The position numbers and the translations under genes were made by a program. A DNA stretch of 64,000 bases from Lonicera japonica (taxonomy: Eukaryota > Streptophyta > Magnoliopsida > Dipsacales > Caprifoliaceae), in NCBI GenBank assembly GCA_021464415.1, contig CM038469.1, forward strand, positions 22,835,901 to 22,899,900, given 5' to 3'. The number at the start of each line of letters is the position of its first letter. Position 1 is the first letter of the stretch. Shown here piece after piece: positions 22,995 to 33,843 of the stretch. The notes under the pieces were generated by a model. It was not told where the DNA came from. It was given only the letters and a program-made list of their open reading frames with translations, and searched no databases.

Positions 22995-24502
22995 TATTGG
23001 TCGGATTTCAACCCTAGAGGGGGGGGGGGGTGAATAGGGTTTAAAAAGTTTAATGCGGAATTAACAACTTTTCTAACAATTTTTAAGTAAAACAAATTTA
23101 CTAAACCAATTTATAAAGGAATGCAATCAAATAAACAATCAAGTAAATAAACAATCTCAAGCAAACAATAATCTAGCAAGTAAATAAAGAGATTGAGTAA
23201 GAAAGATTGAACCGATTTGAAGTCCAAGGCTTTTTGTCCACACGGTTTTGGTTTACCAAACCATAATCCGCGCTCGGTTAGTTCCCCGAGAATTTTCACT
23301 AAAATCAATCTCCTTCCGGGTGAAGATCAAACCACTACAAGTGTTGTCTCACACACTCTACAAGTATTGCTATACCACAATACTCACACGAGAATCTCTC
23401 TCTTGTTAACCTTGTGAAATTTACCTTTCACAATTTCTAAACAAGAATTTACCTTCTTGTTTTTCCTATGAGATTTACCTCTCATAATTGAATACTAAAT
23501 TGTGTGGTGATTCACACCATTTAACAATAACTCTCAAGTGTTTAAAGAATACAATTGAAGCTCACACTAGAGTTACTTGTTTGATCAAGTTTATAGCTCA
23601 ATAAGAATGATTGATCAAAAACAATTTCTTGAATCTTTGAATAATGAAGATAGATGAAGAATAGAGTATAAGAATGATGCAAGGTATCCAAAATGTGTCT
23701 TAGATAGTGTATATATAGTCCCAAAAGTGATATAGCCGTTCCAGAGGTTTGGTACCAAAAATAGTAAAAAATCAGAAACCCAACGGCTATATTCTGGGCC
23801 ATCAGTCGACTGAGCAAAGCTCATCAGTCGACTGACTGAGCCTTAGTCGACTGATGGACTCTGCTGTCCATTAGGCCAAAAGGCCAAAAATCCCAATTTT
23901 TGCACTTTTGCATTTAATCTCCGAAGTCAATTCTAATGCTTTGGGGACTTCAAAAATAAGTTCCTAAGACACCTATTTTTGGGAAAACTCAAAATATGAT
24001 CATTTGAATTTAATATGAATTTATTTGAAAACCGGTTTTTGCAAGAATGATGTTTTCAAAGAAATTTTGATTCAAACTGATTTTGATCAATCTAAGAATG
24101 ATATATCAATATATATGAGTTGTATAATCAATCAATTACGAAACTTTACATCAATCCTAAGCATACACTCAATTACCGAATATGTGAGTCTTTGAATGCT
24201 TTGAATAGTTTCTTCAACTTGATTATTCTCTTGAAGCTTTTTCATATGATCCTTGATCTTGATCTTCATGGATTTGTATAGCTAGCATGTGTGTGATAAG
24301 GTTGATCTCTTGCTAGTCCAATGCTTTGTTGACTTGATCGAATATTGATTCCATTGATCCTTGTCATGCTTCCTTTTAGCAATCATGCTATTCTTGATTT
24401 TCCAAATAAGAAATTTATAATCTTAAATCAAGAACATGTTAAATTACACATGATTGATTTATTGTTATTATCAAAATAAGATTAAGACCTTCAAGGTCAA
24501 CA
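22995..24502 (-). repeat. Copia LTR 1 (3' LTR of the cluster)
   Basis: On the minus strand it starts TGTTGACCTTGAAGGTC and ends CCGACCAATA. It is the cleanest copy and a good reference for the others. It has a TATA-like TATATATA at 23717-23710, a palindrome cluster upstream of it and a 12-G run near 23019-23030. The 91- and 69-residue open frames at 23542-23824 belong to the LTR. Confidence 0.85.
23803..23853. repeat. Palindrome cluster CAGTCGACTG in copia LTR 1
   Basis: Copies at 23803-23812 and 23825-23834 are perfect; 23844-23853 has one mismatch. They lie about 85 bp upstream of the minus-strand TATA-like box. LTR 2 repeats them at 27418-27427, 27440-27449 and 27459-27468, and LTR 4 at about 32253-32325. 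Confidence 0.85.
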
Positions 24503-24516
24503 ATCTCCCCCTTTTT
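24503..24516 (-). promoter_or_regulatory. Polypurine tract of copia unit 1
   Basis: On the minus strand AAAAGGGGGAGAT directly precedes LTR 1 (TGTTGACC). A copy with one G fewer precedes LTR 2 at 28118. Confidence 0.8.
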
Positions 24517-24839
24517 GATGATGACAATAAATTAATGTGTGTTTTCAATAACAAGCATAAATAGCATATGAATAAATGATATATGCTCCCCCTCAATTTA
24601 TGCACAGATAAAGTAAATGATTATTAAAAACATTGCAAACATTTGAGATAGTTTTAAAACCAATAAAATATTTTTGATCTCAAATAAAGTTTTCAAAAGA
24701 AAACAAGTATTAATGTTGAAGACATAAAGCATTTAAAGTCTTACCAACATTGATCACACCAACACACATTTTCTCCCCCTATGGCAACATCAAAAAGGGC
24801 CAAGGCCACGGAGGGAAAATGGTAGCCTCCACGAGTGCT

Positions 24840-25967
24840 TCATCGATGAGGGAATGATTTGTATGCCTCATCATCTTTTGCCATAAGGCAAAGGTGTGCC
24901 ATCTCTTCATCACTCGACTCGATATCGGATTCTTCTTCATCCGATTCGCTTGAATGCCCTTTGAGAGCATCTTTCAACCTCTTGTACAATTCTTCCTTGT
25001 TTGCTCTCTTCTCCTTTCTTCTAACCGGACAATTCGTCTTGTAGTGTCCCGATTCATGACAATGGAAGCATTTCCTTTCCTCATTATCAACTTTCGGATG
25101 AGTTGATCTATCATTGTGGTTCTTTGAGGATGAGGGGTTGTTGTCAAGCTTCCCTTGAGAGTACTTCTTCTTTGCTAGGAATTTCTCAAATTTCCTAGAG
25201 AGAAGTGCCATGTCTCCATCTCCTTTAGTTGAGCCTTTTCCATCTTTTCCTTCGTTTTGCTTTCAGGCAAAAATTGTCATAGGATTTGCTCTCTCTTCTC
25301 CTTCTTCTCTTTGCAATTCCTTCTCATAGGTTTTGAGAGAACCCAATAGCTCATCCATGCTAAGAGTTTTGAGATTCTTAGCTTCTTGAATTGCCGTCAC
25401 CTTAGGCCTCCACATCTTAGGAAGAATCCTAAGCACTTTTCTAATCTTCTCTTCATTGGAATAAACCTTGCCAAGAAGGTCCAAAGCGTTAGTGAGAATA
25501 TAAAATCGACTATACATTGAAGCAAGTGATTCGTTAGGCTCCATACTAAACAATTCATAATCATGGACAAGAATATTAATGTTGTCTTCCTTGACTTGGG
25601 AAGTTCCCTCACGGGCAACCTCAAGCTTATCCCAAATCTCTTTTGCGGTTTTGCAACTTGAGATTTTGTTGTATTCATCCATAGACAAAGCACAATGTCA
25701 AGAATTTAAAGCTTTGGCATTGTATTGGATTTTTCTAATATCATGCTCATTGTATTCGGATATCGACTTGGGAATAACATTTCCCTTCTCGTCGGTTTTT
25801 GTGATCTCATAAGGTCCAACAAGTGTGACCTTCCATTGCTCAAAATCATTTGCTTGTAAAAATGTACACATGCGATTTTTCCAATAGCTATAGTTTTTGC
25901 CATCAAACAATGGCGGTCTATAAATAGTGGCACCTTCAGAAAGGTCGGTTCCTTGATAATAAGACAT
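24840..25967 (-). pseudogene. Copia-type gag with two in-frame stops (unit 1)
   Basis: The frame opens at 25967 with MSYYQGTDLSEG, then 'PPLFDGKNYSYWKNRMCTF', the usual start of copia gag. The UBN2-type gag domain covers about 25690-25270 ('EIWDKLEVAREGTSQVKE', 'YSRFYILTNALDLLGK'). A CCHC zinc knuckle, C-F-H-C-x4-H-x4-C, lies at about 25073-25032, followed by an acidic Ser/Glu tail. All parts are in one frame, split by TGA codons at 25698-25700 and 25263-25265. No protease or pol follows: after 24840 comes the polypurine tract region. Gag may once have packaged this element's own RNA. Confidence 0.8.
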
Positions 25968-26010
25968 GATCGAGGACTCTTAGATTGTGAAATCGAAAAC
26001 AAGAGTACAA

Positions 26011-26022
26011 CCTCTAATACCA
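26011..26022 (-). promoter_or_regulatory. Primer-binding site of copia unit 1
   Basis: TGGTATTAGAGG on the minus strand, two bases after LTR 2, is a one-base variant of the initiator tRNA-Met site. Near 30404-30415 the mosaic copy reads the unmutated 'ctctgatacca'. Confidence 0.75.
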
Positions 26023-26024
26023 AT

Positions 26025-28117
26025 TATTGGTCGGATTTCAACCCTAGAGGGGGGGGGGGAATAGGGTTTAAAAGGTTTATTGCGGAATTAAAAACTTTTC
26101 TAACAATGTTTAAGTAAAACAAATTTACTAAACCAATTTATAAAACAAATTTACTCAAGCAAACAAAACCAAGTAAATAAAGAGATTGAGTAAGAAAGAT
26201 TGAAATTTATCAAGGAATGTTTACCAAACCACATCCGCGCTCGGTTATCAAATAAACAATCTCCTTCAAGTAAATAAAGTGTTGTCTCACAATCTCAAGC
26301 AAACAATCACACGAGAATCTAACGACCCGGTCGCACCTCAGTAATTGTCCGCTCTGGGTAGCGTCCTAAGGCCTCAGAGACATCTACCCTCACGGCTTTG
26401 TTTTTGAGTCACGACCAGCTTCCCAGAATCCTGGGATTGCTCTGGATTGACTTCGGAGTTCCATGGGATTTGCTACCCAAAAGTCCTTAAAGGACCATAT
26501 CTTCTTATATGGGTTGTCCACGGTGTGGGATGCCCCCGGTTTTGGTTTACAGGGCAAACCATAAATTGATCATACATGCTTGAAATATAGTAAAATCAAG
26601 TGATATCAAGCATTAATAGCAAAGTAATCAAAGTTTTGTTCCCAAGATGGAGATGAGCTTATAAATTCCACAAGACCTTCTTGTAGTTACTTGGTGGAAT
26701 GATTGGTAAAATTGCTTTGCACTAGTTGAATCATTTGTTTTCGAGTATTATTATATGTGGATTCATAGGAAATTGGGTTCCGGGTGAAGATCTAAAATGT
26801 GTATGGTTGTGGACAACTTGGTGTTACAATTTTTGTGTTGTCTCACACACGTGAATTGGTATGTGATTGGTTCTGATTTTTACGGTTTATTAAGTATCCA
26901 CATGCAAAATTTTATATAAAGAATAGTTTTTAAAAGTTGTGATTTTATATACCCGCCGTCGCCACATCCGTGATACTCGGAGGTGAAAACACGATTCCGG
27001 GCGTCACAATCTCTCTCTTGTTAACCTTGTGAAATTTACCTTTCAGAATTTCTAAACAAGAATTTACCTTCTTGTTTTTCCTATGAGATTTACCTCTCAT
27101 AATTGAATACTAAATTGTTTGGTGATTCACGCCATTTAACAATAACTCTCAAGTGTTTAAAGAATACAATTGAAGCTCACACTAGAGTTACTTGTTTGAT
27201 CAAGTTTATAGCTCAATAAGAATGATTGATCGAAAATAATTTCTTGAATCTTTGAATAATGAAGATAGATGAAGAATAGAGTATAAGAATGATGCAAGGT
27301 ATTCAAAATGTGTCGTAGATAGTGTATATATAGTCCCAAAAGTGATATAGCCGTTCCAGAGGTTTGGTACCAAAAATAGTAAAAAATCAGAAACCCAACG
27401 GCTATATTCTGGGCCATCAGTCGACTGTGCAAAGCTCATCAGTCGACTGACTGAGCCTTAGTCGACTGATGGACTCTGCTGTCCATTAGGCCAAAAGGCC
27501 AAAATTCCCAATTTTTGCACTTTTGCATTTAACCTCCGAAATCAATTCTAATGCTTTGGGGACTTCAAAAATAAGTTCCTAAGACACCTATTTTTGGGAA
27601 AACTCAAAATATGATCATTTGAATTTAATATGAATTTATTTGAAAACCGGTTTTTGCAAGAATGATGTTTTCAAAGAAATTTTGATTCAAACTGATTTTG
27701 ATCAATCTAAGAATGATATATCAATATATATGAGCTGTATAATCAATCAATTAAGAAACTTTACATCAATCCTAAGCATACACTCAATTACCGAATATGT
27801 GAGTCTTTGAATGCTTTGAACAGTTTCTTCAACTTGATTATTCTCTTGAAGCTTTTTCATATGATCCTTGATCTTGATCTTCATGGATTTGTATAGCTAG
27901 CATGTGTGTGATAAGGTTGATCTCTTGCTAGTCCAATGCTTTGTTGACTTGATCGAATATTGATTCCATTGATCCTTGTCATGCTTCTTTTTAGCAATCA
28001 TGCTATTCTTGATTTTCCAAATAAGAAATCTATAATCTTAAATCAAGAACATGTTAAATTACACATGATTGATTTATTGTTATTATCAAAATAAGATTAA
28101 GACCTTCAAGGTCAACA
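26025..28117 (-). repeat. Copia LTR 2, with an insertion and a scrambled half
   Basis: From 27009 to 28117 it is nearly identical to LTR 1 (23396-24502). From about 26075 to 26320 short pieces from two offset places of the same LTR alternate. An unrelated segment occupies 26321-27008. Confidence 0.75.
26321..27008 (+). repeat. Tekay-like LTR fragment inside copia LTR 2
   Basis: It starts AACGACCCGGTCGCACC and ends with the terminal block of Tekay-type LTRs ('cccgccgtcgcc ... gggcgtcaca'). It interrupts the LTR 2 sequence 'cacgagaatct ... ctctctcttg'. Internally it is abridged and mixed with copia LTR pieces, for instance 'ggttttggtttac' near 26539 and 'tgttgtctcacacac' near 26836. Confidence 0.6.
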
Positions 28118-28453
28118 ATCTCCCCTTTTTGATGATGACAATAAATTAATGTGTGTTTTCAATAACAAGCATAAATAGCATATGAATAAATGATATATGC
28201 TCCCCCTCAATTTATGCACAGATAAAGTAAATGATTATTAAAAACATTGCAAACATTTGAGATAGTTTTAAAACCAATAAAATATTTTTGATCTCAAATA
28301 AAGTTTTCAAAAGAAAACAAGTATTAATGTTGAAGACATAAAGCATTTAAAGTCTTACCAACATTGATCACACCAACACACATTTTCTCCCCCTATGGCA
28401 ACATTAAAAAGGGCCAAGGCCACGGAGGGAAAATGGTAGCCTCCACGTGTGCT

Positions 28454-29431
28454 TCATCGATGAGGGAATGATTTGTATGCCTCATCATCTTTTGCCATAA
28501 GGCAAAGGTGTGCCATCTCTTCATAACTCGACTCGATATCGGATTCGTCTTGATCCGATTCGCTTGAATGCCCTTTGAGAGCATCTTTCAACCTCTTGTA
28601 CAATTCTTCCTTGTTTGCTCTCTTCTCCTTTCTTCTAACCGGACAATTCGTCTTGTAGTGTCCCGATTCATGACAATGGAAGCATTTCCTTTCCTCATTA
28701 TCAACTTTCGGATGAGTTGATCTATCATTGTGGTTCTTTGAGGATGAGGGGTTGTTGTCAAGCTTCCCTTGAGAGTACTTCTTCTTTGCTAGGAATTTCT
28801 CAAATTTCCTAGAGAGAAGTGCCATGTCTCCATCTCCTTTAGTTGAGCCTTTTCCATCTTTTCCTTCGTTTTGCTTTCAGGCAAAAATTGTCATAGGATT
28901 TGCTCTCTCTTCTCCTTCTTCTCTTTGCAATTCCTTCTCATGGGTTTTGAGAGAACCCAATAGCTCATCCATGCTAAGAGTTTTGAGATTCTTAGCTTCT
29001 TGAATTGCCGTCACCTTAGGCCTCCACATCTTAGGAAGAATCCTAAGCACTTTTCTAATCTTCTCTTCATTGGAATAAACCTTGCCAAGAAGGTCCAAAG
29101 CGTTAGTGAGAATATAAAATCGACTATACATTGAAGCAAGTGATTCGTTAGGCTCCATACTAAACAATTCATAATCATGGACAAGAATATTAATGTTGTC
29201 CTCCTTGACTTGGGAAGTTCCCAAGCTTATCCCACGGGCTTGAGATTTTGTTGTAACCTCAAGCTTATCCATTGTATTGGATTTTTCAAATCTCTTTTGC
29301 ATTTCCCTTCTCGTCGGTTTTTGTTTTGCAACTTGACCTTCCAGCTCAAAATCATTTGCTTGTTTTGTTGTATTCATCCGGTTTATAAATAGAGGCACCT
29401 TCGGAGGCCGGTTCCTTGATAATAAAAGCAC
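28454..29431 (-). pseudogene. Copia-type gag, unit 2
   Basis: 28454-29215 is nearly identical to unit 1 (24840-25601), including the zinc-knuckle part and the same in-frame TGA at 28877-28879. Above 29215 the gag N-terminal part is shuffled into short pieces, so the 184-residue open frame is partly nonsense at its start. Confidence 0.75.
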
Positions 29432-29457
29432 AATGTCGAAAACAAGAATTTAAATTG

Positions 29458-30537
29458 TTGGTCGGATTTCAACCCTAGAGGGGGGTGAATAGGGTTTAAA
29501 AGGTTTTGGAATTAAAAACTTTTCTAACATTGTAAAACAAATTTACTAAACCAATTTATCAAGGAATGCAATCAAATAAACAATCAAGTAAATAAACAAT
29601 TCAAGCAAACAATTTCAAGTAAATAAAGAGATTGAGTAAGAAAGATTAATATCAGGCTTTTTGTCCACACGGTTTTGGTTTACCAAACCATCCGCGCTGT
29701 ATTCGAGAATTTTCACTAAAATATCGGGTGAAGATCAAACCACTTGGTCTCACACACTCTACAAGAATAACATTTCCCTTCTCGTCGGTTTTTGTAAACA
29801 AGACCTTCTTGTTTTTCTATGAGATTTCTGATAATTGAATATAATTGTTTGGGTCATTTAACAACAAGTGAATACAATTGACCTTCTTGTTTGATCATTG
29901 CTCAAAATCATTTGCTATGAATAATGAAGATAGATGAAGAATGTAAAAATGTACTTAGATAGTGTATATATACAAAAGTGATATGTTCGATTACCAAAAA
30001 TTTCCACGGCTATATTCTGGGCTATGAGCAAAGTTTTTGCCATCAGCCTCTTGCTTAACTGATGGATTCTGCTGTCCATGGCGACAAAAATCCCAATTTT
30101 TGCACTTTTTCATTCTATAAATATGCTTTGGGGACTTCAAAAATAAGTTCCTAAGCTATTTTTGGGAAAACCAAAATATTCATTTGAATTTAATATGATT
30201 TTATTTGAAAGGCAAGAATGATGTTTTCGAAATTTTGTTCCTTGATAATAAGACAATATATATGATGTATAATCAATCGAAACTTTACAGAATCCTAAGA
30301 CTCTTAGTCTTTGATTGTGTTTCTTCAAATTCTTCTCGAATCTTTTTCATAATCCTTGAACAAGAGTACATGTGTGTGATAAGGTTGATCTCTTGCTACC
30401 TCTGATACCAATCCTTGTTGCTTCTTTTTGCAATCATGTCGATTTTCCAAATAAGAAATCTATAATTTCAAGAACATGTTAAAACCATGATTGATTTATT
30501 GTAATTATCAAAATAAGATTAGACCTTCAAGTCAACA
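29458..30537 (-). repeat. Copia LTR 3, mosaic
   Basis: It has the LTR ends, but inside it pieces of gag sequence (for example 'ataacatttcccttctcg' near 29767, from 25771) are interleaved with LTR pieces, both in their native order. It is shorter than LTR 1 (1080 against 1508 bp). Confidence 0.7.
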
Positions 30538-31564
30538 ATCTCCCCCTTTTTGGGACAATAAATTAATGGGTTTTCAATGCATAAATAATAGAATAAATGA
30601 TATATGCTCCCCCTCAATTTTAAAAGGTTTAATGCGGAATAAAACCAATAAAATTTTTGACAAATAAAGTTTCAAAAGAAAACAAGTTCTAACAATGTCT
30701 TAACAACATTTCACACCAACACACATTTTCTCCCCTAGCAACATCAAAAATAAAACAAAATGGTAGCCTCCAATTTACTAAACCAATTTATCAAGGCCAT
30801 CTCTTCAATGCAATCATTCGTCTTGAATTCGCTTAAACTTTGAGAATCAACCTCTTGTAAATTCTTCCTTCTTTGCTCTCTTCTCCTTTCTTCTAAACAT
30901 TCGTCTTGTAGTGTCCCGGTTCTCAAGCATTTCCTTTCCTCAAACTTTTGGATGAATAATTGTGGTTCTTTGAGGATGAGGGGTTGTTGTAGCATGAGAG
31001 TACTTCTTCTTTGCTAGAATTTCTAAATAAAGAGTCTCCATCTCCTTTATTGAGTATCTTTTCCTTCGTTTTGCTTTCAGAAAGATTTGCTCTCTCTTCT
31101 CCTTCTTCTCTTTGAACCATGGGTTTTGAGAGAACCCAATATTCCAGGCTGAGTTTTGAGTCCAAGGCTTTTTGTCCATCTTCTCTTCATTGGAATAAAC
31201 CTTGCCGGTCCAAAGCGTTTGGAATATAAAATTTACATTGAAGCAATTCGTTACCATAATCCGCAAGAATATTAATGTTGCTCGGTCACGGGCAACCTAG
31301 CTTATCCCAAATTCTTTTGCGGTTTTGCCGAGATTTTGTTGTATTTTAGACAAAGCACTAAAATCAATTTCTAATATCTTCATTGTATTCGGGTGAATTT
31401 CCCTTCTCGTCGGTTTTTGTGATCTCATAATCAACCTTCCACCACTTGTAAAAATGTACAAGATTTTTCCATTGTTGTCTCACACACTCTAGAGGCACGG
31501 AAAGGCCGGTTCCTTGTAATAAGACATTGACTCTTAGATTGTGAAATCGAAAACAAGATACCAC
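30538..31564 (-). pseudogene. Mosaic internal region, unit 3
   Basis: It has the polypurine tract and scattered gag pieces in order, interrupted by LTR pieces such as 'aaaaggtttaatgcgg' near 30622 and 'caatttactaaaccaattt' near 30772. The short open frames here (66-108 residues) are chimeric and should not be read as proteins. Confidence 0.7.
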
Positions 31565-32972
31565 ATTGGTCGGATACTAGAGGGGGGGTGAATAGGGTTT
31601 AAAAGGTTTAATGCGGAATTAAAAACACGAGTAAAACAAAATCAATTTATCAAGGAATCTCTAAACAATGTAAATAAACAATCTCAAGCAAACAATAACC
31701 AAGTAAATAAAGAGATTGAGTAAGAAAGATTGTGTCCAAGGCTTTTTGTCCAACGGTTTTGGTTTACCTTCCGCGCTCAGTTCCCCGAGAATTTCTAAAT
31801 TTCCTTCCAAGATCAAACCACTACAAGTGTTTTACCTTCTTACGCACACGAGAATCTCTCTTTTTCCTTGTGAAAATTATGAATTTCTAAACAAGAATTT
31901 ACCTTCTTGTTTTTCCTATGAGATTTACCACTGATAATTGAATACTAAATTGTTTGGTGATTCACACCATTTAACAATAACTCTCAAGTGTTTAAAGAAT
32001 ACAATTGAAATCACACTAGAGTTACTTGTTTGATCAAGTTTATAGCTCAATAAGAATGATTGATCAAAAATAATTTCTTGAATCTATGAATAATGAAGAT
32101 AGATGAAGAATAGAGTATAATAATGATTCGAGGTATTCAAAATGTGTCTTAGATAGTGTATATATAGTCCCAAAAGTGATATAGCCGTTCTAGAGGCTTG
32201 GTACCAAAAATAGTAAAAAATCAGAAACCCAACGGCTATATTCTGGGCCATCAGTCGACTGAGCAAAGCTCATCAGTCGACTGACTGAGCCTTATTCGAT
32301 TGAGCCTCTTGCTTAGTCGACTGAGGGACTCTGCTGTCCATTAGGCCAAAAGGACAAAAATCCCAATTTTTGCACTTTTGCATTTAAGCTCCGAAATCAA
32401 TTCTAATGCTTTGGGGACTTCAAAAATAAGTTCCTAAGACACCTATTTCTGGGAAAACTCAAAATATGATCATTTGAATTTAATATGATTTTATTTTAAA
32501 ATCGGTTTTTGCAAGAATGATGTTTTCAAAGAAATTTTGATTCAAACTGATTTTGATCAATCTAAGAATGATATATCAATATATATGAGCTGTATAATCA
32601 ATCAATTAAGAAACTTTACATCAATCCTAAGCATACACTCAATTACCGAATATGTGAGTCTTTGAATGCTTTGAACAGTTTCTTCAACTTGATTATTCTC
32701 TTGAAGCTTTTTCATATGATCCTTGATCTTGATCTTCATGGATTTGTATAGCTAGCATGTGTGTGATAAGGTTGATCTCTTGCTAGTCCAATGCTTTGTT
32801 GACTTGATCGAATATTGATTCCATTGATCCTTGTCATGCTTCTTTTTAGCAATCATGCTATTCTTGATTTTCCAAATAAGAAATCTATAATCTTAAATCA
32901 AGAACATGTTAAATTACACATGATTGATTTATTGTTATTATCAAAATAAGATTAAGACCTTCAAGGTCAACA
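31565..32972 (-). repeat. Copia LTR 4 (5' LTR of the cluster)
   Basis: From about 31930 to its end it is close to LTR 1. Before that it shows the same interleaving. Its outer end abuts the AGTAT duplication and Ath-2 leader sequence. Confidence 0.8.
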
Positions 32973-33063
32973 AGTATTCTCTCCTTTTGTAAATTAATTT
33001 TTTAACTTATTATTTTCTTCTTTTATAGGTGGCAATTTTATTAAAGATCACCCTTCCGAGCTT

Positions 33064-33843
33064 ATGCTCGGATGTTTGTACATTGATCTTTGCATAAGTC
33101 CGCCAAGAGGCCAACCACCACCAAGGCATCCTACTGCTTCACTTACTCCATTCGAAATGGATAAAGATGACATCAAGTCAAATGTCGGAGAGAATAATGA
33201 TCACCATCATCCGGTCCACATAATGCGAGATTGTCTTCAACCTCCTCGAGGCACTGCAAACTATTGCATTGTCAATCCCGCAGGTCAAGCCGGAACATTC
33301 ACTCTCAAATCGGGTATGTTGCAACACATACCATCATTTCATGGTATGGATTATAAAATCCCTTGCTTGCATTTAAAATATTTTGAGGAAGTTTGCTATA
33401 CTTCTAGAGAAGCTAACACAAATGAAGAAGTAATGAGGTTAAAACTTTTTCCATTATCTTTAAAAGATAAAGGTAAAATACAGCTAAATTCTTTACGTCC
33501 CAATTCCATTCGAACTTGGCAAGAACTATAAACCGAATTTTTAAAGAAATTATTTCCCGTTCATCGAACCAATGCTTTGAGAAGGAAAATTTCAAAATTT
33601 TCTCCTAAAGTAAATGTAAGCTTTTACAAATGTTGGGAAAGATACAAAGAACTTTTAAATTCTTTCCCCCATCATGGACATGAGACATGGAGTATTGTTA
33701 GCAATTTTTACGAACCACTCACTCCTGCCATGTGCACGTTTGTGGAAACAATGTGTAATGGAAATTGTTTGAGCAAAAGTCCAGAAGAGGCTTTATTATA
33801 CTTTGACGAAATAGCCGAGAGTGCCCAAAATTGGAACACCTAC
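33064..33843 (+). pseudogene. Athila gag, N-terminal half (Ath-2)
   Basis: The frame from 33064 gives a Pro/Arg-rich N-terminus ('PPRGQPPPRHP'), then 'GMLQHIPSFHGMD' and 'LKYFEEVCYTSREANTNEE'. A TAA at 33529-33531 interrupts it, but the same frame continues with 'FPVHRTNALRRKISKFSP' and 'HHGHETWSIVSNFYEPLTP', the retrotransposon gag capsid region. It ends at the CCTAC duplication of the solo LTR at 33844 and resumes at 38617. Confidence 0.8.

Larger units (their letters stand above)
22995..32972 (-). mobile_element. Cluster of gag-only copia elements: four LTRs, three internal regions
   Basis: Four minus-strand LTRs (22995-24502, 26025-28117, 29458-30537, 31565-32972) alternate with three internal regions (24503-26024, 28118-29457, 30538-31564). 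Only one pair of AGTAT duplications (22990-22994, 32973-32977) bounds the cluster. Ath-1 near 18425 keeps the uninterrupted site 'tttgtaagtattct' on the minus strand. So one insertion was later amplified, or was expanded in assembly. The internal regions hold gag but no protease, integrase or RT, as in the described TR-GAG class of non-autonomous elements. Confidence 0.8.
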
